The position numbers were made by a program, and so were the translations under genes. From contig CAYXOX010000028.1 in the NCBI GenBank assembly GCA_964466745.1, positions 1-25,755 of the forward strand: 25,755 bases of DNA, read 5' to 3'. This DNA is from CAYXOX01 sp964466745. Lineage in GTDB: Bacteria; Pseudomonadota; Alphaproteobacteria; Rhodobacterales; Rhodobacteraceae. The notes beneath the pieces were generated by a model that ran no database searches, had not been told where the DNA came from, and was given only the letters and a program-made list of their open reading frames with translations. Of the stretch, positions 1-7,287 are shown piece by piece (positions within the stretch are counted from its first letter, which is position 1; every line of letters starts with the position of its first letter).

Positions 1-47
1 TTGCGCGACACGGAGCGGGACGGAAGTGCGCGGCTTGCGGACGCGGG

Positions 48-64
48 CCGGGGCGGAGCCCCGG
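48..64 (-). terminator. GC-rich hairpin after the RraA-like gene, terminator candidate
   Basis: A perfect 7-bp inverted repeat, CCGGGGC / GCCCCGG, with a 3-base loop lies ten bases beyond the stop codon of the RraA-like gene, the last gene of operon A in this window. No T-tract follows on the minus strand, so it is not a textbook intrinsic terminator; it could still slow polymerase or protect the 3' end of the transcript. Its core resembles the hairpins of the 12946-13275 gap. Nothing else is visible in bases 1-73. Confidence 0.35.
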
Positions 65-73
65 TATTCCACC

Positions 74-739
74 TCAGAGGATGCCGTGACGGGCGAAAGT
101 TTCGGCGAGGGTCACGCCAGACCGGAGTTCCTCGCGCACGGTGTTCTCGGAGCGCACCTTGGCGAGCGCACCCTCGAGCGCCGCCTCGAGCCGGTCGGCC
201 GGCACGAACACGATCCCGTCCATGTCCGCGATCACGAGATCGCCCGAATTCACCTCCACGCCGCCCACCCGGCAGGGCACGTCGATCCACATCATCTTCC
301 CGCGGTATTTCGTGTCGCTCGGATTGCGGCCGCCGCAGAACACCGGGTAGCCCATCTCGCGGATCATCGCCACGTCCCGCACCGACCCGTCGGTAACGCA
401 ACCGGGGCTGCCGAGCACCTGCGCGCGGGTCGACAGGAGTTCGCCCCAGGGCGCGATGGCGGTGTTGCCCCCGCAGGAAATCACCGGCACCTCGCCCTCG
501 TCGAGGTCGTCCACGAGGCGGATCTCGTGTTCATACACGTTCACCGTCTCGTCGTCGTGGTAGATCGGCATGTAGAGCCCGGTCCGGGCGAAGCCGAAGA
601 TCCGCCGGGCCTCGTCGAGCGGCGCGAGCCCCGGGTGGACCACCTGGTTGCGCAGGCCCAGCGCATCGAGCGTATCGGCCACGACTGCGGCGTAGAGCTC
701 GGCCTCGCAGGTTTCGAGCACGGTCTTTCTGTCGGTCAT
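74..739 (-). CDS. RraA-family protein (HMG/CHA aldolase-like)
   Basis: 221 residues, a full-length member of the RraA / demethylmenaquinone-methyltransferase-like family. It shows the family glycine loop and active-site block: G99-E-L-L-S-T-R-A, then D117-G-S-V-R121-D122, and the closing block G166-D-L-V-I-A-D with D-G-I-V-F-V-P to about 180. In class II HMG/CHA aldolases (4-hydroxy-4-methyl-2-oxoglutarate aldolase and relatives) the Arg-Asp pair holds substrate and metal, and both residues are present, so a lyase or decarboxylase on a 2-oxo acid is more likely than the RNase E inhibitor role of E. coli RraA. The ATG overlaps the stop of the upstream ATPase gene by four bases, so it is translationally coupled to the importer. 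It probably acts in the cytoplasm on a product of the imported solute; the exact substrate is unknown. Confidence 0.9.
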   Translation of the reverse strand: MTDRKTVLETCEAELYAAVVADTLDALGLRNQVVHPGLAPLDEARRIFGFARTGLYMPIYHDDETVNVYEHEIRLVDDLDEGEVPVISCGGNTAIAPWGELLSTRAQVLGSPGCVTDGSVRDVAMIREMGYPVFCGGRNPSDTKYRGKMMWIDVPCRVGGVEVNSGDLVIADMDGIVFVPADRLEAALEGALAKVRSENTVREELRSGVTLAETFARHGIL

Positions 740-1626
740 CTCAGGGTCTCCTCCGGCATCTGGCGTTCTTTGAAGTGCGGCGCGGTAGGGCCGTGGCCGG
801 GCCCGGGCCCGTCGAGGCCGTGGCCGGCCAGCCCATCTTCCATGGTAAGCACGGCTCCGACGAGATTCCGGGTGGCTTCCGCCCGGGGCCGGGTGAAAAG
901 GTCGAGCGGCGCGCCGGTCTCCACGATCCGTCCGGCGTCGATGACGTAGACGCGGGTGGTGGAATACGCGACCACCGCGAGATCATGGGCGATGAGCACA
1001 AGCGCCAGCCCGAGTTCGGCCACGAGCTCCCTGAGCAGGTTGAGCACCTGCGCCTGGATCGAGACGTCGAGGGCCGAGACGGGCTCGTCGGCGATCAGCA
1101 CGCGAGGGCCCGGTGCCAGCGCGCGCGCGATGGCGATGCGCTGGAGTTGGCCGCCGGAGAACTCGTGCGGGAAGCGCCCGAGCACTTCGGGCGAGAGGCC
1201 CACCTGCCCCACCACCTCGTGCACCCTCGCCGCGTGGTCGCCCTCGACCCCAAGCGCCCGCAACGGCTCGAGCAGCGAGCGCCCCACCGTCATCCGCGGA
1301 TCGAGCGAGCTGCGCGGGTTCTGCATGACCATCTGCACCGAGCGGCGAAAGGCGCGGCGGCGCTCGGGCCCCGCGACGGCGAGGTCCTCCCCGTCGAAGA
1401 GCAGCTGGCCGGCCGCGGGCGCCTCGAGACCGGTCAGCAGCCGGGTCATCGTCGTCTTGCCGGCACCGGATTCGCCGACGAGGCCGACCGCCTCCCGGGG
1501 CGCCACAGAGAAGTCGATGCCCTCGAGCACCGTCAGGCGAGGCGCCGGGCCGAACAGCTTGTCGCGCCGCAGACGGTAGCTCTGCCCGGCGCGGCGCAGC
1601 TCCAGGATCGGGGGCGGCGCGCTCAT
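736..1626 (-). CDS. ABC importer ATPase, DppF/OppF-like (transporter A)
   Basis: 296 residues. It has Walker A GESGAGKT (51-58), Q-loop Q102, signature SGGQLQR (157-163), Walker B VLIADEP with D180-E181, D-loop SALD and switch H214, so all ATPase parts are intact. It would be one half of the heteromeric ATPase pair that powers the permeases encoded just upstream. The C-terminus is unusual: after about residue 255 it runs into a Gly/Pro/His-rich tail and lacks the cysteine-containing oligopeptide-transporter C-terminal region present in its partner, which makes it shorter than the usual 320-340 residues. Its ATG overlaps the partner ATPase stop by four bases, and its own stop overlaps the RraA-like gene by four bases. 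Confidence 0.95.
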   Translation of the reverse strand: MSAPPPILELRRAGQSYRLRRDKLFGPAPRLTVLEGIDFSVAPREAVGLVGESGAGKTTMTRLLTGLEAPAAGQLLFDGEDLAVAGPERRRAFRRSVQMVMQNPRSSLDPRMTVGRSLLEPLRALGVEGDHAARVHEVVGQVGLSPEVLGRFPHEFSGGQLQRIAIARALAPGPRVLIADEPVSALDVSIQAQVLNLLRELVAELGLALVLIAHDLAVVAYSTTRVYVIDAGRIVETGAPLDLFTRPRAEATRNLVGAVLTMEDGLAGHGLDGPGPGHGPTAPHFKERQMPEETLR

Positions 1627-2663
1627 GCCTCGCCCTCCCCGGCCGGATTCCAGCAGGCCACGCTTCGCCCTGCGCCCTCGAGCTCGGGCATCGCGGTGCG
1701 GCAGCGGTCCAGGGCCGCCGCGCAGCGCGGATGGAAGGCGCAGCCCGAGGGCAGATCGGTGAGCGGCGGCACCATCCCGGGGATCGCCGGGAGCCGGGCG
1801 CTGCCGTCGAGGGCGATGTTGTCCATCGTCGGCTGCGAGCGCAGGAGCGCGCGGGTGTAGCGGTGGCGTGGCGCCGAGAACACCTCGCGCACCGGGCCTG
1901 TCTCCACGATGCGCCCGGCGTACATCACCGCGACGCTGTCGCAGATGGCGGCGATGATCGGCAGGTTGTGGGTGATCATCAGCAGCGCCGAGCCGCGGTC
2001 CCGCACCGCGCCGTCGAGGATGCGCAGCACCTCCTTCTGCACCGTCACGTCGAGCGCGGTGGTGGGCTCGTCGGCGATGATGAGCTGCGGGTAGCAGGCC
2101 AGCGCCATCGCGATCATCACCCGCTGGCGCTGCCCGCCCGAAAGCTCGTGGGGATAGGCGCGCAGCATCTGCTCGGGGCGCGGAAGCCGGATCTGCCGAA
2201 AGAGCGAAACCGCCTGCTCCTCGGCCTCGCGCCGCCCGGCGCCGGTGTGGCGGCGGATCACCGAGGTCACCTGGCGGCCGACCCGGCGCACCGGGTCGAG
2301 CGCGGAGAGAGGATCCTGGAACACCATGGAGATGGTCAGTCCCCTGCGCCGGGACATCTGCCGGTCGGTCTCGGTCAGCAGGTCCGTCCCGTCGTGTAGG
2401 ATCCGCCCGCGCGCCGCCCAGCCCGCCGGCAGAAGCCCCATCATCGCGAGCGCCGTCATCGACTTGCCGGAGCCGCTTTCCCCCACGAGGCCCATCCGCT
2501 CCCCCGGGGCAATCGTGAAGGAGACCCCGCGCACCGCCCGCAACGCGCCGCGGCCCACGTCGAGGTTTTCAACCACCACGGCGGGTGCAGCGGCGGCGGT
2601 GCCGGGTGACGCGGCGACAGGCGCGGCATGCACGGCGCCCGGGGAGAGCGGCCGCGCCGTCAT
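1623..2663 (-). CDS. ABC importer ATPase, DppD/OppD-like (transporter A)
   Basis: 346 residues. Walker A GESGSGKS (61-68), Q116, signature SGGQRQR (175-181), Walker B LIIADEP with D198-E199, D-loop TALD and switch H232 are all present. The C-terminal oligopeptide/dipeptide-transporter region has four cysteines, C308, C314, C321 and C337, the arrangement that binds an iron-sulfur cluster in some members of this family (established for the family, not shown here). An Ala/Pro-rich stretch of about 30 residues precedes the ATPase domain, so an internal start is possible, but the ATG at 2663 forms the four-base ATGA overlap with the permease stop and is preferred. Forms the ATPase pair with the next gene. 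Confidence 0.95.
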   Translation of the reverse strand: MTARPLSPGAVHAAPVAASPGTAAAAPAVVVENLDVGRGALRAVRGVSFTIAPGERMGLVGESGSGKSMTALAMMGLLPAGWAARGRILHDGTDLLTETDRQMSRRRGLTISMVFQDPLSALDPVRRVGRQVTSVIRRHTGAGRREAEEQAVSLFRQIRLPRPEQMLRAYPHELSGGQRQRVMIAMALACYPQLIIADEPTTALDVTVQKEVLRILDGAVRDRGSALLMITHNLPIIAAICDSVAVMYAGRIVETGPVREVFSAPRHRYTRALLRSQPTMDNIALDGSARLPAIPGMVPPLTDLPSGCAFHPRCAAALDRCRTAMPELEGAGRSVACWNPAGEGEA

Positions 2664-3496
2664 GCCGCCCTCCGGGCGAGCTTGGGGTCGAGCACGTCGC
2701 GCAGGCCGTCGCCCAGCAGGTTGAGCCCCAGCACGACCGTCACGATGGCCAGCCCCGGCCAGAGCGCCAGCGGGGAGGAAACGCCCACCTGGTTCTGCGC
2801 CTCGTTGAGCATCAGCCCCCAGGAAATGCCGGGCCGCGACATGCCCACGCCGAGGTAGGAAAGCCCCGCCTCGGTGAGAATGCCGGCGGCGAAGTAGAGC
2901 GTGAACTGGACGATGAGCACCCCGGCGATGTTGGGCAGCACGTGGCGCGCCAGCACGAACACCCGCCGGCGACCGTAAAGCGCCGCGGCGACGATGAAAT
3001 CCTCCTGCAGTACCGAGAGCGCCGCGGACCGCGCCACCCGGACGAAGGACGGCGTGAAGAAGGCGGTGAGCGCGAGTATGGTGGTGAGCATCCCCGATCC
3101 GATGGTCGCGGCCAGGACGAGCGCCGTGATGATGCCCGGGATCGAGAGCATGATGTCGGCGCCTCGGGAGATCGTCTCGTCGGCGATCTTGCCGGCCGAT
3201 GCCGCGACGAGCCCGAGGCAGGCACCCACCACGAGGCTGATGAAGGCGCCGCCGGCACCCACCAGTATCGAGGTGCGGGCACCGACCATGAGCTGGCTCA
3301 CGATATCGCGGCCGAGCACATCTGTCCCGAGCAGGTAGCCCGGTGTCCCGGCCGGCTGGAGACGGTTGGGAATATCTGGGATGTTGGGATGGTGCGGCAG
3401 CCAGAAGAAGGAGAGCACGGCCACCCCGACGGCGCCGGAGGTGAGCACGAGCCCGACCAGCAGCGAGGCGTTCAGACGCATGTTGCGGGCGGCCAC
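2660..3496 (-). CDS. ABC importer permease, DppC/OppC-like (transporter A)
   Basis: 278 residues with about six hydrophobic segments, beginning with a membrane helix at about 10-31. The periplasmic loop holds the family sequence LLGTDVLGRD, and the cytoplasmic coupling helix region reads RVARSAALSVLQEDFIVAA (EAA-type loop that contacts the ATPases). The predicted start is GTG at 3496, two bases after the stop of the upstream permease, with a GCGAGG ribosome-binding sequence eight bases before it. An ATG five codons inside has no such sequence. Together with the upstream permease it forms the inner-membrane channel of transporter A. Confidence 0.93.
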   Translation of the reverse strand: MAARNMRLNASLLVGLVLTSGAVGVAVLSFFWLPHHPNIPDIPNRLQPAGTPGYLLGTDVLGRDIVSQLMVGARTSILVGAGGAFISLVVGACLGLVAASAGKIADETISRGADIMLSIPGIITALVLAATIGSGMLTTILALTAFFTPSFVRVARSAALSVLQEDFIVAAALYGRRRVFVLARHVLPNIAGVLIVQFTLYFAAGILTEAGLSYLGVGMSRPGISWGLMLNEAQNQVGVSSPLALWPGLAIVTVVLGLNLLGDGLRDVLDPKLARRAA

Positions 3497-3498
3497 GC

Positions 3499-4446
3499 TC
3501 AGCGCCTCGCCCGAACGCGCGGATCGAGCACGGCGTAAAGCATGTCGACCACGAAATTCACGAAGATGACGAAGACGATGATGAGCATCACGGTCGACTG
3601 CACCACGATCACCTCGCGCGCGGCGACGTTGGCGAGGATCATGCGCGCCAGCCCCGGCAGCGAGAACACCATCTCGATGATCACGGTTCCCCCCACCAGC
3701 TCGGCCATCTGGAGCCCGATCACCGTCACGATGGGCAACGCGGCGTTGCGAAGGCCCACCTTCAGGAGCGCCTCGGTATAGGTCATGCCGCAGGCGCGCG
3801 CGGTGCGCACGTAGTCCTGGTTCATCACGTCGAGCACGGCCGAGCGCACGTAGCGGGTCATCACCGCGCCGAGGATCACACCGAGCGAGATCACAGGCAA
3901 CACGAGCGAGCGTAGCGACTGGACAGGATCGACCGACCAGGGCGTCCAGCCCCCCGTGGGCAGCCAGCCGAGATAGACCCCGAAGAGCAGCGAAAGGAGG
4001 ATGCCCGCCCAGAACACCGGCACGGCGATGCCGATCTGGCTGAGCAGCCCGACGAGCGCCCCCGCGGGCCGCCCGGCGTTGCGGGCCGCGAAGATGCCCG
4101 CCGGGATCGCGATCATCAGCCCGACGAGCAGCCCGCCCAACGCCAATGGCACCGAGACGGGCAGGCGCGAGACGACGAGGTCCATCACGCTCTCGCCGGT
4201 GCGGAAGGAGTTACCGAGATCGCCCTGCAGCATGCCGCCGATCCAGTCGAGATACTGCACCGGCAGCGGCCGGTTCAGCCCGTATTCGGTGGCCAGCGCC
4301 TCGATGGCCTCCGCGCTGGCATCCCGACCGAGCACGATTGCGGCAACGTTGCCGCCCGCGGCACGTATCAGGAGGAAGATCAGGATGGAGGAAACGACGA
4401 GCGCCCCGATGAAGAAGGAGAGCCGCCTTACGATGTAAAGGATCAT
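3499..4446 (-). CDS. ABC importer permease, DppB/OppB-like (transporter A)
   Basis: 315 residues from the ATG at 4446. It starts with MILYIVRRLSFF, the classic DppB-type opening where the first membrane helix follows an RR pair. The periplasmic region carries YGLNRPLPVQYLDWI and GDLGNSFRTG, and the EAA-type loop TRYVRSAVLDVMNQDYVRTA is followed by the helix pairs that end in LDPRVRARR. The reading frame stays open upstream to 4830, but that part is antisense-like shadow overlapping the SBP1 gene and the intervening hairpin, so the start at 4446 is chosen. It pairs with the following DppC-like permease, with a two-base gap. Confidence 0.93.
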   Translation of the reverse strand: MILYIVRRLSFFIGALVVSSILIFLLIRAAGGNVAAIVLGRDASAEAIEALATEYGLNRPLPVQYLDWIGGMLQGDLGNSFRTGESVMDLVVSRLPVSVPLALGGLLVGLMIAIPAGIFAARNAGRPAGALVGLLSQIGIAVPVFWAGILLSLLFGVYLGWLPTGGWTPWSVDPVQSLRSLVLPVISLGVILGAVMTRYVRSAVLDVMNQDYVRTARACGMTYTEALLKVGLRNAALPIVTVIGLQMAELVGGTVIIEMVFSLPGLARMILANVAAREVIVVQSTVMLIIVFVIFVNFVVDMLYAVLDPRVRARR

Positions 4447-4535
4447 GGCTTTCGGGGCATCCCGCGAGGCGGCGCGGCAACCGCCGGGCGTACTGGAAAG
4501 GCGACTGACACGAACAGGGAGAGGATGCGGGCCGT

Positions 4536-4571
4536 GCGCGCTCCCGCCACCAGGGACGGGCGGGAGCGCGC
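4536..4571 (-). promoter_or_regulatory. Strong stem-loop between SBP1 and permease genes
   Basis: A perfect 13-bp inverted repeat, GCGCGCTCCCGCC / GGCGGGAGCGCGC, with a 10-base loop fills the 142-base gap between the SBP1 stop and the permease start. No T-run follows. Stem-loops at this place are known in other binding-protein importer operons (for example malE-malF), where they protect the binding-protein mRNA so that it is made in excess over the membrane parts. That role here is inferred from position. Confidence 0.6.
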
Positions 4572-4588
4572 GGCGGCGCCGCGGTTCG

Positions 4589-6136
4589 CTACCAGCGGAG
4601 CTTGGAGATCTCCACCGCGACGCCCACGCGGGGCTCGGTGAAGCCTTCAAGCTCGGGGTGAAGCAGGCCGACGCCGAGCTTGGCGATAAGCGGCACGATG
4701 ACCGCCTCCTCGCGCAGGATCGCCGAAGCCTCCCGCAGAAGCGCCTCGTTCTCTTCCGCCGTGGCCACGGCGTCGGCCGCCAGCAGCTTCTCTGTAAACG
4801 CTTCGCTGCAGTAGGTGCTCCATCCGGCATCCTCGGGCGTCGGGCAGGCCCACTGGATGAGGTCGCCGGGGCCCGACATGATCGTCACGTCGAACTGCGG
4901 CGGGCGGCCCTGGAAAATGATCTGGGCATAGCGCGCAAGATCGATCGCGTTGCGGCGCACGTTGAAGCCGGCGGCCTGCATCATCGGTACCATCACGTCG
5001 GCCGGAAGCGAAAGATCCGGCACGTCGCTGAGCGAAACGTACTCCAGCTCGATGTCGCCAAAGCCGTTGGCGGCCACGTCTTCCATCGCGCCCGCGAAGT
5101 CGAACGGATAGGGACAGGTCTCCTCGCTGGCCGGCTCGTACCAGGACATGTGCGGAAGGCCGAAGGTGCAGGTGTTTTCCGCTCCCCAGGAGGCGCCGAA
5201 GGCATCGTTGAAGGCCTGCCTGTCGAGCGTCTTGGCGATGGCCTGGCGCACTTCGGGTTCGATCGCCTGGTTGATGACGGCGTAGGTGGGCTCACCAACC
5301 TGGGGATAGGTCACGAGGGTGTAGTCCTCGTCGAGCCCCCTGCTGACGAGTTGCTCCCAGAGGTCGATCGTGATCACCGGAATGGCATCCACTTCGCCGG
5401 CGGCCAGAGCGTTGAGCCCTGCCGTGCCGTCGGTCACGACGCGGATCACGACATCGGAGATCGCGGGCGCCTCGCCCCAGTAGTTGGGGTTGGCCTCGAG
5501 GGTGATGTTGGAGTTCGAAACATACTCCACCAGCCGGTAGGGGCCGGTGCCGATGGGGTTGGTCGCAATCTCGCCGGCACGCGCTGCGGGCTGGACCACG
5601 CCGCTCACATCCCCCATGCCCCGCCAGAAGTTCTGGCTCGGGCGCGAAAGCGTGACCCGCACGGTGCGGTCGTCCAGCGCCTCGATGCTCTCCACTGCGT
5701 TGTAGGCGGCGGCATAGGGCACCACGGGGCTTTCGCTCATGGCGTTCATCGAGAAGATCACGTCGTCCACCGTCACCGGCGTGCCGTCGGAGAAGACGGT
5801 GTCGCGGATGGTGAAGGTGTAGACGGTGCCGTCATCGCTGATCGTCCAGCTTTCGGCCACGCCGGGAGCGACGGAGCCGTCGGCCTCGAAGTACACCAGC
5901 GGCTCCGCGACGTTGCCGGGAATCCAGAGCCTGAGCGCGGTCAGGTTCGACTTCACGTAATCCAGCGTGCCCGGATCCTGGCGGGCGATCATGACGATGG
6001 CGTCCTGCGCCGCGCGCGGCGAGGCGGCCGTGTCCTGCGCCAGCGCCGGCGCGGCGCCGAACGACACCGCGGCGAGCACCGCACCGGCCGTGGCCGAGCG
6101 TAGCCTCGCGGAGAGTTTCCTGGAAAGCTCCTGCAT
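4589..6136 (-). CDS. Periplasmic solute-binding protein SBP1, peptide/nickel family (transporter A)
   Basis: 515 residues, family SBP_bac_5 (cluster C binding proteins). The N-terminus is a signal peptide: R/K-rich start, a hydrophobic stretch at about 17-29 and an A-L-A cleavage site near residue 33. The family blocks occur in the normal order: V93-A-E-S-W...DGTVYTFTIRD to about 112, GTGPY at 196-200, V296-R-Q-A-I...LD to 305, and the C-terminal half after that. ATG 6136 has AAGGAG ten bases upstream; the open frame above it is shadow. It captures the solute in the periplasm for the permeases encoded downstream. C323, C341, C431 and C443 could form disulfides. The ligand cannot be predicted; peptides, opines, sugars and glycosides are all known ligands of this family. 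Confidence 0.95.
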   Translation of the reverse strand: MQELSRKLSARLRSATAGAVLAAVSFGAAPALAQDTAASPRAAQDAIVMIARQDPGTLDYVKSNLTALRLWIPGNVAEPLVYFEADGSVAPGVAESWTISDDGTVYTFTIRDTVFSDGTPVTVDDVIFSMNAMSESPVVPYAAAYNAVESIEALDDRTVRVTLSRPSQNFWRGMGDVSGVVQPAARAGEIATNPIGTGPYRLVEYVSNSNITLEANPNYWGEAPAISDVVIRVVTDGTAGLNALAAGEVDAIPVITIDLWEQLVSRGLDEDYTLVTYPQVGEPTYAVINQAIEPEVRQAIAKTLDRQAFNDAFGASWGAENTCTFGLPHMSWYEPASEETCPYPFDFAGAMEDVAANGFGDIELEYVSLSDVPDLSLPADVMVPMMQAAGFNVRRNAIDLARYAQIIFQGRPPQFDVTIMSGPGDLIQWACPTPEDAGWSTYCSEAFTEKLLAADAVATAEENEALLREASAILREEAVIVPLIAKLGVGLLHPELEGFTEPRVGVAVEISKLRW

Positions 6137-6279
6137 GTCGCGTGGTCTCCTTTTCCCTGCTGTTTTCGCGGCCGTGGCTCGCGCATTCCCATAGGCGGCC
6201 CGGTGTTTCGTAAAACGGAACATGGATTTTTTTCTGCGGAACAGATTTGGCACCGAATCCGCGATTCGCGCAAGCCGCT
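6137..6279 (-). promoter_or_regulatory. 143-base leader between uxuA-like gene and SBP1
   Basis: This gap holds a locally A+T-rich patch (6211-6240, with a run of seven T on the plus strand) in otherwise very GC-rich DNA, a small hairpin CGAATC-N3-GATTCG (6254-6268) just after the upstream stop, and the candidate operator at 6205-6221. No convincing -35/-10 pair was found. The size of the gap and the strong ribosome-binding site suggest that SBP1 and the importer have their own promoter or a processed 5' end. Confidence 0.4.
6205..6221 (-). promoter_or_regulatory. Candidate operator, copy 1 (TTCCG-N6-GAAAC)
   Basis: On the minus strand this reads GTTCCGTTTTACGAAAC, an imperfect dyad (5 of 6 arm positions pair) with a 5-base centre. 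It lies 69-85 bases before the SBP1 start. A second copy matching at 12 of 17 positions lies before the M81 gene at 8819-8835. Because an IclR regulator gene is in the same block, IclR binding is a reasonable guess, but it is only an inference. Confidence 0.35.
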
Positions 6280-7278
6280 TCATGGCCTGCGCGCGGCGAC
6301 GGCCCGCTCCGCGCACTGCGCGAGCCCGCGCATGTAGCCAAGCGCGAAGACATGGCCGGTGGGCGCGTAGCCGTCGGAGGTGTCGCCATCGTCCTCCGCC
6401 GTGTCCTGTTGGCCGGTGATGAGCGGCGCGTGGTCGGAGCGTATCGGCCCGCCATAGCCGGTTTCGGCCAGCGCCTCGAACACGGCCGGCAGGTCGTTCT
6501 GGCCGTCGTCGGGGAAGGTTTCGTGGAAATCCTCCCCGTCTCCCCGGATGTCGCGCACATGCACGAAGCCGATCCGCCCGGCCCAGCGCCGGACGAGCGC
6601 GGGCAGATCGTGCCCTCCTTCCGCGAAACACCCCATGCAGAAGGTCAGCGCATTGGCGGGACTGGGGGAAATCGCGAGCAGCCGGTCGAAATCCTCCGGT
6701 GTTCCCATGATCCGCTGGAGCCCGCACAGTTCGGGCAGCGGCGGATCGTCAGGATGGATCGCCATGCGCACGCCGGCCGCCTCGGCGGCGGGAATCACCG
6801 CGCGCAGGAAGCGTTCGAGGTTCTCCCACATCCGCTCGCGCGGGATCGGCGCCTCGTTGTGCGGCAGTGTTTCGGGGCCGACGTCGGCGAGGCGGAAACG
6901 GCTGGTCAGCGCGCCGCCGCGCGTGGGCATGTCGTAGGCGGTCCGGATCACCATGGCGTCTTCGGAGACCTGGGGCATGAAGTTGTAGGCCACCACCTCT
7001 ACCCCCAGCGCGCCGAGATGCCCGAGGATGCGCCTGTAACGTTCCGTCTGCTCCTGCCACCCCTCGAGGCCCATCACGATCCTGTCCAGCGCCGGGCCGG
7101 ATTCGGCCACCGTCCAGCGCAGGCTCGCCGCCTCGTAGCGTGCACGGATGGCCTCGAGCGCGGCGCGATCCTCGGGAAGATCGTGCATGTCGTAGTGAAC
7201 GGCGTCGGTGGCCCCGAGCTGCCGCATCAGCGCCAGAAGCGCGGGGCTCGGCGGGCGGGCGACCATGGTCAGGCGCAT
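6280..7278 (-). CDS. uxuA: Mannonate dehydratase (UxuA family)
   Basis: 332 residues, TIM-barrel UxuA/ManD family, which removes water from D-mannonate to give 2-keto-3-deoxy-D-gluconate, with a divalent metal. Family signatures are clear: H175-P-D-D-P-P, L-C-G-L-Q-R-I, F-C214-M-G-C-F, H240-V-R-D-I-R-G, F-H-E-T-F-P-D-D-G, D282-H283-A-P and G-Y315-M-R-G-L. H175, C214, H240 and D282 fit the metal ligands known for ManD. It is shorter than E. coli UxuA (about 390) but within the range of the shorter ManD type. ATG 7278 is preceded by GAGGAGG, which overlaps the M81 stop nine bases away. The gene sits between a metallohydrolase and an importer, so the imported or hydrolysed solute probably feeds a hexonate. 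Activity on a related sugar acid is possible. Confidence 0.9.
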   Translation of the reverse strand: MRLTMVARPPSPALLALMRQLGATDAVHYDMHDLPEDRAALEAIRARYEAASLRWTVAESGPALDRIVMGLEGWQEQTERYRRILGHLGALGVEVVAYNFMPQVSEDAMVIRTAYDMPTRGGALTSRFRLADVGPETLPHNEAPIPRERMWENLERFLRAVIPAAEAAGVRMAIHPDDPPLPELCGLQRIMGTPEDFDRLLAISPSPANALTFCMGCFAEGGHDLPALVRRWAGRIGFVHVRDIRGDGEDFHETFPDDGQNDLPAVFEALAETGYGGPIRSDHAPLITGQQDTAEDDGDTSDGYAPTGHVFALGYMRGLAQCAERAVAARRP

Positions 7279-7287
7279 CGTGCCTCC

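Noticed and set aside
1..73. A GTG at position 11 on the minus strand as the start of a further gene in operon A
   Set aside because: Only three full codons are visible, there is no ribosome-binding site and a hairpin lies directly upstream.
4445..6103. A 552-codon plus-strand frame opposite SBP1
   Set aside because: Antisense shadow; SBP1 on the other strand has a signal peptide, family blocks and a ribosome-binding site.
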